From positions 1 through 64,000 of the forward strand of contig NZ_JACJLE010000010.1 of assembly GCF_016901995.1 (NCBI RefSeq): DNA of 64,000 nucleotides, in the 5' to 3' direction. The notes under the pieces are model-generated. The model was not told where the DNA came from. It did not search any database and saw only the letters and a list, made by a program, of their open reading frames with translations. Positions 17,457 through 24,693 of the stretch are shown here, piece after piece. The DNA is from Bacteroides caecigallinarum (GTDB lineage: Bacteria; Bacteroidota; Bacteroidia; Bacteroidales; Bacteroidaceae). Position 1 is the first letter of the stretch. Each line of letters starts with the position of its first letter. The position numbers were made by a program, and so were the translations under genes.

Positions 17457-18077
17457 ATGAGAAAGAAGAATTTCTTAAACAAGGTCTTGCAAAACACAAG
17501 TTGTCCGCAAGGATTTTGGGGACGGATGATTTTGCGAGGAATGAATTGTTTTCATGCATCTTTAGCTAATCGTGGCATGAAGCAAGTGGAATGGCAGCCG
17601 AATTGGAATGTTCTTGATATAGGCTGTGGCGGTGGTGCGAATTTGAAACGTTTATTGAATTTATGTCCAAAAGGAAATATCTATGGCATAGACCTGTCAG
17701 AAGAAAGTGTTTCATTCGCCCAAAAGTATAACGAAAAAGACTTGAATAAAAGATGTTTCATACAACAAGGGAATGTTTGTTCATTACCTTATGAGGATGG
17801 ATTCTTTAATGCTATCACGGCTTTTGAAACGGTCTATTTTTGGTCGCCTGTAAACATTGCGTTGTCTGAAGTGGCGCGTGTTCTCCGAGAAGGAGGTTGT
17901 TTCCTTATTAGTCTGGAAGCGAGCGACCCCGAACTTGGAGAAATGTGGACGGAACGGATAGACGGTATGGTTGTCTATACTCCGGCAGAATTGGAAGAGC
18001 GGTTGCATGAAGCCGGATTTTCATCCATCAGAACAATCCGTAAAAAGGAAGAAATACATATTATAGCATATAAATAA
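17457..18077 (+). CDS. Class I SAM-dependent methyltransferase
   Basis: A 206-residue Rossmann-fold methyltransferase unrelated to the first one. Motif I is NVLDIGCGGGANLKRLL at about 57-73, followed by NIYGIDLSEESV, the QGNVCSLPYEDGFFNAITAFE stretch typical of methyltransferase domain 11/25, and EVARVLREGGCFLIS. The target is unknown. It sits 7 nt after the first ABC gene and 8 nt before the second. Its composition is much more AT-rich than the rest of the block (18/60 G+C on line 17701-17760). This suggests the operon was assembled from parts of different origin. Confidence 0.85.
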   Translation: MRKKNFLNKVLQNTSCPQGFWGRMILRGMNCFHASLANRGMKQVEWQPNWNVLDIGCGGGANLKRLLNLCPKGNIYGIDLSEESVSFAQKYNEKDLNKRCFIQQGNVCSLPYEDGFFNAITAFETVYFWSPVNIALSEVARVLREGGCFLISLEASDPELGEMWTERIDGMVVYTPAELEERLHEAGFSSIRTIRKKEEIHIIAYK

Positions 18078-18085
18078 AATAAGAT

Positions 18086-19816
18086 ATGAATGCAATAAAG
18101 AATATTACAATAGGTCACACGGAAAGACTTTACAAGCCGGTGGGTTACACCATGCTTGCCAACTTAGTGAATATAGTACCGTTTTGTCTTTCTATAGAAG
18201 CGATACGTATCATTTTCAGTGCATTTGACGGGAGCGGACAGCCGCTTGACACGACCCGCCTGTGGTGGATATTCGGCATTATGGCTGTTTATATGCTGGT
18301 CATGGCTTTGGCAGAACGGGCATCCTACCGAGCCAATTTTAGAGGAGCATACGAAATGAGTGCTTCCGGGCGTTTGTCGCTGGCGGAGCACTTGCGGAAA
18401 CTATCGTTGGGCTTTTTGTCGAAACGTGATCCGGGTGATTTGTCGTCTATGCTTGTTACGGACTTCATGATGGCAGAAACCGGAATTTCGCACCACCTGC
18501 CCCAACTTATGGGTGCCATAGTCATGCCCGTACTGGCTTTTGCTTCGCTTGTATGGATAGATTGGAGGATGGCGGTCAGTATGTTTGCCGCCTTGCCGCT
18601 TGCCTTGCTCGTCCTGTGGGCAAGCACAAAGGCACAGCGGAAGTTAAGCGGCAGGCAAATTCAAGCAAAAATAAATGCTGGAAATCGGCTGGAAGAATAC
18701 TTACAGGGTATTCGTGTAATGAAAGCGTACAATCTGATAGGTGACCGCTTTGTTAGGTTGCGCGATGCTTTTGCGGAACTTCGCCGTGCTTGCATCCGTC
18801 AGGAGGCCTTGTTAGGCCCATTCGTCTTGTTGAGCATCACTTTAGTACGTGCCGGGCTGACAATGATGGTGCTATGTGGAACTTACCTTCTGTTGGGAGG
18901 GCAACTTTCAATCCTTGTATTCGTGCTATTCCTTGTAGTCGGTTCTCGTGTGTTCGACCCGCTGACTTCCGCACTGACAAACTTTACCGAGTTCCGCTAT
19001 TTTTCCATTGCCGGTGGACGCATCCTTTCCTTGATGAACGAGCCGGAGATGAAAGGAGAACGGCAATCCCCGGCAGCAGGCGACATCCGGTTTGAACACG
19101 TATCGTTTGCCTATCAAGACAAGGAAGTGTTGCATGATATAAACATTACGCTCCCGAAAAACTCCTTGACGGCTCTTGTCGGACCTTCGGGAAGCGGGAA
19201 AAGTACGGTGATGAAGCTTTGCGCCCGTTTCTACGACCCACAGAAAGGATGTATCTTTTTCAATGGTGTTCCGATGAATGAGATAAATCCAGAAAGTCTG
19301 ATGAGCCACATCTCTATGGTATTTCAGGATGTCTATCTGTTTCAGGACACCATACGCAATAATATCCGCTTTGGTAAAACTGACGCGACGGAAGAAGAAA
19401 TTATAGCCGCAGCTAAAAAAGCCTGTTGCCATGATTTCATCATGCGGTTGCCCAAAGGATATGACACCTTGGTAGGCGAAGGAGGGTGTACCCTTTCGGG
19501 CGGAGAAAAGCAACGCATATCCATAGCCCGTGCCATGCTGAAAGACGCACAAATCATCCTGCTTGATGAAGCGACCGCCTCACTTGACCCCGAAAATGAA
19601 GTGGAAGTACAGAAAGCAATCGATTCGTTAATCAAGGGACGTACCGTTATCGCCATTGCCCACAGGCTTAAAACTATCAAGGATGCCGACCAGATTATTG
19701 TCTTGGACAACGGACGGATAAAGGAAGAAGGCACACATGATGACCTTGTCCGAAATGAAGGGCTGTACGCTCATTTATGGAATATTCAAGAAAGCATTTC
19801 CGGCTGGAAACTGTAA
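18086..19816 (+). CDS. ABC transporter half, fused membrane and ATPase domains (second partner)
   Basis: A 576-residue partner of the 15647-17449 product. The membrane domain occupies about 20-310. The ATPase domain has Walker A GPSGSGKST from residue 366, VFQDVYLFQD, signature LSGGEKQR at about 470, IILLDEATASLDPENE and the H-loop IAIAHRLK. All canonical ATPase motifs are intact. It is the last gene of the block and is followed by an inverted-repeat terminator. The likely role is moving a small molecule across the inner membrane, as an exporter by fold, or as an importer if truly of the YbtPQ/IrtAB type. Confidence 0.88.
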   Translation: MNAIKNITIGHTERLYKPVGYTMLANLVNIVPFCLSIEAIRIIFSAFDGSGQPLDTTRLWWIFGIMAVYMLVMALAERASYRANFRGAYEMSASGRLSLAEHLRKLSLGFLSKRDPGDLSSMLVTDFMMAETGISHHLPQLMGAIVMPVLAFASLVWIDWRMAVSMFAALPLALLVLWASTKAQRKLSGRQIQAKINAGNRLEEYLQGIRVMKAYNLIGDRFVRLRDAFAELRRACIRQEALLGPFVLLSITLVRAGLTMMVLCGTYLLLGGQLSILVFVLFLVVGSRVFDPLTSALTNFTEFRYFSIAGGRILSLMNEPEMKGERQSPAAGDIRFEHVSFAYQDKEVLHDINITLPKNSLTALVGPSGSGKSTVMKLCARFYDPQKGCIFFNGVPMNEINPESLMSHISMVFQDVYLFQDTIRNNIRFGKTDATEEEIIAAAKKACCHDFIMRLPKGYDTLVGEGGCTLSGGEKQRISIARAMLKDAQIILLDEATASLDPENEVEVQKAIDSLIKGRTVIAIAHRLKTIKDADQIIVLDNGRIKEEGTHDDLVRNEGLYAHLWNIQESISGWKL

Positions 19817-19823
19817 TTGTAAA

Positions 19824-19871
19824 ATGGACTGAAAATGGAATTAATGTTTTAATACTTCCTTTTCAGTCCAT
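19824..19871 (+). terminator. Inverted repeat ending the foreign operon
   Basis: ATGGACTGAAAATGGAA (19824-19840) pairs with TTCCTTTTCAGTCCAT (19856-19871) across a 15-nt AT-rich loop. It is followed by CTTATATG with no long T run. It marks the right edge of the block, because beta-galactosidase homology starts immediately afterwards. Confidence 0.6.
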
Positions 19872-19876
19872 CTTAT

Positions 19877-20482
19877 ATGTTGGATAAACATAATAACTCT
19901 TATCTGCTTGCAGAAGGTCTGATAGATGGTAAGGTTGTAGCCACTCATAAAGTGATGCCTACACGTCGTCCTTCTAAACTCATCTTATGGGCAGACAATG
20001 AAAATATGAATTTAGAAGCAAACGGTTCTGATTTGGTTACAGTTGTTGCAGCTGTAGCTGATGACAAAGGCAACATCAAGCGCCTGAACAATTACCACAT
20101 TAAGTTCGATATTGAAGGCAACGGTGAACTTGTTGCAGACAATGCCACTTTCACTAACCCGCGTCAGGTACAATGGGGAACTGCTCCTGTATTGGTTCGT
20201 GCCAATACTAATGCCGGTAAGATAAAGATAAAGGCTTCTGTAGTGTTCGAAGGTATTCACACTCCATTATCTGCCGAACTTATAATCAAAACAATTGATT
20301 CAAAACATAGGATTATTGCAGACAAGAATGAACTTTCTTTATTACAGGAAGGTGATAAAATGATAAATAAATCTATTTCCGAAGGAAAGAGCAATTGCGA
20401 AGAAGAGATAAAAAAACTTCAGCAAGAACTTAGCCGATTAAGACTTAAAGAGGTTGAGAAACAACAAAGTGATTTTGAATAA
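19877..20482 (+). pseudogene. C-terminal remnant of a GH2 beta-galactosidase
   Basis: The 201-residue frame matches only the C-terminal end of Bacteroidetes GH2 enzymes. NSYLLAEGLIDGKVVATHKV joins to an Ig-like GH2 C-terminal domain (PSKLILWADNENMNLEANGSDLVTVVAAVADDKGNIKRL...), followed by a coiled-coil tail (EEEIKKLQQELSRLRLKEVEK). The sugar-binding, sandwich and TIM-barrel catalytic domains are missing, and so is any signal peptide. The ATG is probably just an internal methionine or junction codon. It is divergent from the truncated regulator at 13092-13850, an arrangement typical of a regulator next to a glycan-utilisation operon. The block at 14.0-19.9 kb has taken the place of both 5' parts. 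Confidence 0.82.
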
Positions 20483-20518
20483 AAATTGGATTTCTATTCG
20501 ATTTTATATCCCCTAAAA

Positions 20519-20601
20519 AACGTGCGCATGTTTTACCTTAAACGTGCGCACGTTTTAAATCGAATGAACGTACGTTTTAAGTTAAATGTGCGCACATTTA
20601 A
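20519..20601. repeat. Array of four GTGCGCAC/ACGTACGT palindromes at 20-24-bp spacing
   Basis: The units are AACGTGCGCATGTT (20519-20532, near-perfect), AAACGTGCGCACGTTT (20540-20555, perfect), AACGTACGTT (20567-20576, perfect) and TTAAATGTGCGCACATTTAA (20582-20601, perfect 20-mer). Centres are 22, 24 and 20 bp apart, about two helical turns. They lie between the GH2 remnant and the S41 peptidase promoter. They may be a protein-binding array or a repeated extragenic element. Confidence 0.8.
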
Positions 20602-20649
20602 AAATAGATTTGGAATACTAGAAAAAAAATAGTTTTTTTACTGTATAAA

Positions 20650-20681
20650 TTGCACAAAAAACAGTTTTTTATTTAGATTTG
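20650..20681 (+). promoter_or_regulatory. Promoter of the S41 peptidase gene
   Basis: TTG (20650-20652), 21 nt, then TAGATTTG (20674-20681), a full TAnnTTTG match. The start codon is 38 nt downstream. The palindrome array ends 48 nt upstream of the -33 element. Confidence 0.6.
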
Positions 20682-20719
20682 TAATCTAAGTAAACTAATA
20701 ATCTTAAAAAAGAGAAACT

Positions 20720-22210
20720 ATGGACTTAAACAGACTTAAACTCACATTGTCCTGCTTAATAATTTCAGGATATGTTATCACAGGATGTACAAAAGAAGAA
20801 GGAAACAGTGACAATTCGGGTGATAAATCAAAAATCACAGAAGAAACCAGGTATGCAAACAGATTCGCAAGAGAAGCATTGGAAATATATTATTACTGGA
20901 ACGAGGAGATTTCAAAAGATCTTAACCAGCTTGATCCGGAAAAGAATAGTGACCCAATAGCAACTGTAGAAAAAATACGATATCACGACGGAACTAATGA
21001 GATTGACAAATGGACTATGCTGACTGACAACATGGACGAGTTTACAAGCAGTGTAGAAGGGGTTACTACTACATACGGATATACTCCCAAAGTTTATTTG
21101 TTGAGTGAAAATTCCAACAAAGTTATAGCTGCTGTAGCATTTGTATCGGAAAACAGTCCTGCTGAAAAAGCAGGAATTAAAAGAGGAGATTTGATATATA
21201 AAATAGATGGTAAAACACTTACTACAGAAAATTACCTTGATCTGTTTTACTCTTCTCAAATAAAACTTTCAATGGCAAAACTGGATGGTTATACTATAAC
21301 ACCAACTACCGAATTGTCATTGGAAGCGGTAAAGATGTATGAGAATCCCATTCTGTGCGACTCAGTATATAATTTAGATGGTAAGAAAGTGGGATATCTG
21401 GCATACAGCAGCTTTGACTTGAAATCCATCCCTGAACTTATAAACATATGTAAGGAATTCAAGAACGAGGGTATAAAAGAACTAATTCTGGACCTCAGAT
21501 ATAATGGAGGAGGATATGTAATTACCGAAAATGTTTTGGCATCAATGTTCGCCCCACAGGTTAATGTAACAAATAAAGATGTTTTCGAAAAAGAAGATTA
21601 TAATGAATTCTTTACAAAGTACTATGAACAGGAAGGTATTTCTACCATCACAAGATTCCAAACAGAATATAATTATAAAGATATAGACTTGAATGTAAGC
21701 ACAAAAGATGCAAACATAGGTCTGGAAAAAATCTATGGTATCATAACAGGCAACAGTGCGTCAGCTTCGGAAGCTCTTCTGTCAGGATTAATGCCATATA
21801 TGGATATTGAACTTATAGGTGAGCAGTCGCACGGTAAATATTGCACTGGATGGATGCTTGCCGCAGAAGACGCATACGATAAAGTTCCACAGGTTATAAA
21901 AGACTGGGGTATTTATGTTATGGTTAGCATATATAAAAATGTAAAAGACGAAACACCTTGTATGCCAAACGGGCTTAAACCTAATGTAGAAGCAGAAGTA
22001 AAAGACAACCCTTTGGAAACATATCAACTTGGTGACGAAAACGAAGCTATGCTAAGAGTAGCACTTGAAAAAGCCGGGAAAGTATATCCAGCATCAAGAA
22101 CGCAAGAAACACATACTGCTGATCTGAAGGCAATAGAAACTCCTAAAAAGGCAAACTTCGGAAGAAGAATCATCATTCCTTCACAATCACGTATGCCTGA
22201 TATCGAGTAG
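20720..22210 (+). CDS. S41 (C-terminal processing) peptidase, lipoprotein
   Basis: A 496-residue lipoprotein peptidase. It has a signal peptide with Cys23 (YVITGC), a linker, a PDZ-like domain at about 120-190 (VSENSPAEKAGIKRGDLIYKIDGK), and an S41 catalytic domain from about 215. That domain shows KVGYLAYSSF, ELILDLRYNGGG and GNSASASEALLSG (about 345-357), which holds the catalytic serine. Families of this type cleave exported proteins near their C-termini or degrade peptides in the periplasm or at the surface. The gene is transcribed from its own promoter and its 3' end overlaps the convergent ATP-grasp gene by 38 nt. Confidence 0.9.
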   Translation: MDLNRLKLTLSCLIISGYVITGCTKEEGNSDNSGDKSKITEETRYANRFAREALEIYYYWNEEISKDLNQLDPEKNSDPIATVEKIRYHDGTNEIDKWTMLTDNMDEFTSSVEGVTTTYGYTPKVYLLSENSNKVIAAVAFVSENSPAEKAGIKRGDLIYKIDGKTLTTENYLDLFYSSQIKLSMAKLDGYTITPTTELSLEAVKMYENPILCDSVYNLDGKKVGYLAYSSFDLKSIPELINICKEFKNEGIKELILDLRYNGGGYVITENVLASMFAPQVNVTNKDVFEKEDYNEFFTKYYEQEGISTITRFQTEYNYKDIDLNVSTKDANIGLEKIYGIITGNSASASEALLSGLMPYMDIELIGEQSHGKYCTGWMLAAEDAYDKVPQVIKDWGIYVMVSIYKNVKDETPCMPNGLKPNVEAEVKDNPLETYQLGDENEAMLRVALEKAGKVYPASRTQETHTADLKAIETPKKANFGRRIIIPSQSRMPDIE

Positions 22211-23351
22211 AAGACAGAACAGGAGTAAGAGTGAGATATCCGCTTTTGATACGACCATCGGAATCGAGAACCAAATGTTGCTCGGACAACATTTTCCGAT
22301 GAGACTGCAGAGCTTCACCATCTGAATTATAATGTTCTGTAACAAAATAGCCATGTGAGGATGAAGATAGGTATCTGTCATAAATGATGCGTGACACGAC
22401 ACCCATATTCATCCTCATATTTATTTCTACGCATGGATGCAACAACATCTCTTCATCTTGAAAACACAACATCATATCCACTCCAAAATAACCGGTATAA
22501 GCCCCTGCTATCATATTATTGAATATATCAATCAGTCGCCTGCGCACTTCACGCAGTGTGTCAAACGAAATATTGTAAGAAAGCAAACGTGTTTCTATCT
22601 CATCATCAGACAATAATAAATTCTGCTTATAATTGCCAAACGCATCAGTCTCAAACAATGAATAGCCGGCAAAAGACACACTACCCTCGGGAGAAGAATA
22701 GAATTCCATTGCAAAATCGCACGCCTTATTATATATAGGTTCTGCCATCACACATCCTTGGGTGCGAAGAATACGTGAAATCCACCCTTCAATATTTTTA
22801 CTCCATACATCTGGAGATACACGACAAAGACCTCTACCACTACCAGACCATGGAGATTTAAGTATAAGTTTGCCGTATATCTGAAGATAGTTTTTCACAT
22901 CTTCCATGCTGTAACAGCAAAAGGCCTTTCCACATGTAGATTCAACAACGGAAAGTTCTGACAATACATCTACACACCTCTGCCTGCCTGACAGGAAACG
23001 TATTTTATCCAGCGTCTCATGAGTTGGCAAAAAACAGCTGTCAACCCCGTCTTTAACAAGCGTATGTACTAAAGAAGGACTCCATCCCCAAGGCACAATA
23101 TCGCATGCAAAACCATTTTCAACAAATCTTGACTTCTCAAATCTTCCGAACTCAGATACTTGGGAAATAAAAGTTTCAGCCGTATCGGTATCGTAAATTC
23201 TAATATATGCATCATCAGGAGCATACCATACAGGAAGGAAACACAAATCGCAACTCATGCGAAGTATTTCCGATGATACTTTAAAATATGGAGTGAAATT
23301 AGCCAAGGCCATGTCGTGCCAAGGATTGAATATGTACAACTGCTTTTCCAT
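22173..23351 (-). CDS. ATP-grasp-like protein of unknown function
   Basis: A 392-residue protein not assignable to a named enzyme. The C-terminal half carries ATP-grasp features: KLILKSPWSGSGRGLCRV (ATP-binding lysine and glycine loop, about 158-175), CVMAEPIYNKACDFAMEF, GYFGVDMM and HPCVEINMRMNMG (metal-binding Glu/Asn, about 328-340). The N-terminus begins with the striking YIFNPWHDMALANFTPYF. ATP-grasp enzymes join a carboxylate to an amine or thiol through an acyl-phosphate; the substrates here are unknown. It stands alone, with no biosynthetic partner nearby. No signal peptide is seen, so it should be cytoplasmic. Confidence 0.75.
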   Translation of the reverse strand: MEKQLYIFNPWHDMALANFTPYFKVSSEILRMSCDLCFLPVWYAPDDAYIRIYDTDTAETFISQVSEFGRFEKSRFVENGFACDIVPWGWSPSLVHTLVKDGVDSCFLPTHETLDKIRFLSGRQRCVDVLSELSVVESTCGKAFCCYSMEDVKNYLQIYGKLILKSPWSGSGRGLCRVSPDVWSKNIEGWISRILRTQGCVMAEPIYNKACDFAMEFYSSPEGSVSFAGYSLFETDAFGNYKQNLLLSDDEIETRLLSYNISFDTLREVRRRLIDIFNNMIAGAYTGYFGVDMMLCFQDEEMLLHPCVEINMRMNMGVVSRIIYDRYLSSSSHGYFVTEHYNSDGEALQSHRKMLSEQHLVLDSDGRIKSGYLTLTPVLSSTRYQAYVIVKE

Positions 23352-23375
23352 CGTATCTTCACAGAAATTTATCTA

Positions 23376-23383
23376 CAAAGATA
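23376..23383 (-). promoter_or_regulatory. -7 element upstream of the ATP-grasp gene
   Basis: TATCTTTG on the minus strand matches TAnnTTTG and lies 25 nt before the start codon. No good TTTG -33 element is present at the expected distance. Confidence 0.35.
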
Positions 23384-23413
23384 TACTAAAAAAATAATTT
23401 TTGCTATGTCTAG

Positions 23414-23444
23414 TTTGCAATATTATGAACTATTCGTATATTTG
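23414..23444 (+). promoter_or_regulatory. Consensus promoter of the AAA/DUF4143 gene
   Basis: TTTG (23414-23417), exactly 19 nt, then TATATTTG (23437-23444), an ideal Bacteroidetes promoter. It lies inside the long open frame starting at 23401, which therefore cannot be the true start. The ATG at 23467 lies 23 nt downstream. Confidence 0.75.
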
Positions 23445-23466
23445 CACCAAAGTAAAGAATATATTC

Positions 23467-24645
23467 ATGGAGGCTTTTTATAGAACACATTCTTATTTGG
23501 TTGAGCATACCAATGCTCCCGTACGCAGAGATCTTATGGACGAAATAGACTGGAGCGCACGCTTGATTGGTATCAAAGGTACTAGAGGAGTAGGAAAAAC
23601 TACTTTCCTTCTGCAATATGCAAAAGAAAAGTTTGGTTTGGACCGTTCTTGCCTTTATGTAAACATGAATAACTTTTACTTCTCGCAGACCAGTCTGGTT
23701 GACTTTGCTGCCGATTTCATAAAGCGTGGTGGAAAAGTACTTCTCATAGACCAGGTATTCAAATTGCCCGATTGGAGTGTCGCCCTGCGTACATGTTATG
23801 AAAAGTTTCCGAACTTGAAAATCGTATTTACGGGTTCGTCGGTAATGAGACTTAAGGAAGAAAATCCAGAACTTAACGGTATAGTGAAATCGTATAACCT
23901 CAGAGGATTTTCATTCCGTGAATTCCTAAATCTACAGACTGGCAACAATTTCTCCAAATATACTTTGGAGGAAATACTGAACAACCACGAGCATATAGCA
24001 AAAACCATACTTCCGCATGTCAATCCTACACAATATCTGCAGGATTATATACATCATGGATTCTATCCGTTCTTCCTTGAAAAAAGGAATTTCTCAGAAA
24101 ATCTGCTGAAAACAATGAACATGATGGTGGAAGTGGATATATTATTAATAAAACAAATTGAGCTGAAATATCTCTCGAAAATAAAAAAATTACTATATTT
24201 ACTGGCGGTTGACGGACCGGGAGCACCCAACGTAAGCCAACTGGCAGAAGAGATACAGACTTCACGCGCAACGGTAATGAACTATATCAAATATCTGGCT
24301 GATGCAAGACTGATAAACATGGTTTACCCTAAAGGAGAATCATTCCCGAAGAAACCTGCAAAAATCATGATGCACAACACCAGTCTGATGTATAGCATTT
24401 ATCCGGTGAAAGTGGAAGAGCAGGATGTATTGGAAACATTCTTTGTTAACTCTCTGTGGAAAGATCACAAGATAAACAAGGGAGACAAGGGAACATCTTT
24501 CCTTGTTGACAATGACCTGCATTTCAGAATATGCGCCGAAGGAAGTAAGTTCAAAACTAACCCGAACGTATATTACGCAATGCACAAATTGGAACTGGGA
24601 CATGGTAACCAGATTCCGTTATGGATGTTCGGATTCTTATATTAA
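23467..24645 (+). CDS. AAA ATPase with DUF4143 domain
   Basis: A 392-residue cytoplasmic ATPase of the AAA_14 + DUF4143 type. The P-loop is GIKGTRGVGKTTFLLQYAKE (about 34-53). The Walker B-like strand is KVLLIDQVFKLPDW, and sensor IVFTGSSVMRL is also present. The C-terminal half contains a winged-helix stretch (AEEIQTSRATVMNYIKYLADARLI) and the DUF4143 domain. The family is widespread in gut anaerobes and its role is unknown. The last part (EQDVLETFFVNSLW...) is where members often carry a nuclease-like fold, but I see no complete catalytic motif. The start at 23467 is set by the promoter. Pyruvate:ferredoxin oxidoreductase begins 48 nt downstream. Confidence 0.85.
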   Translation: MEAFYRTHSYLVEHTNAPVRRDLMDEIDWSARLIGIKGTRGVGKTTFLLQYAKEKFGLDRSCLYVNMNNFYFSQTSLVDFAADFIKRGGKVLLIDQVFKLPDWSVALRTCYEKFPNLKIVFTGSSVMRLKEENPELNGIVKSYNLRGFSFREFLNLQTGNNFSKYTLEEILNNHEHIAKTILPHVNPTQYLQDYIHHGFYPFFLEKRNFSENLLKTMNMMVEVDILLIKQIELKYLSKIKKLLYLLAVDGPGAPNVSQLAEEIQTSRATVMNYIKYLADARLINMVYPKGESFPKKPAKIMMHNTSLMYSIYPVKVEEQDVLETFFVNSLWKDHKINKGDKGTSFLVDNDLHFRICAEGSKFKTNPNVYYAMHKLELGHGNQIPLWMFGFLY

Positions 24646-24693
24646 ACGAGAATACAAGTTCTTATTAACTAATTATTATAATTTAGTAATTGT

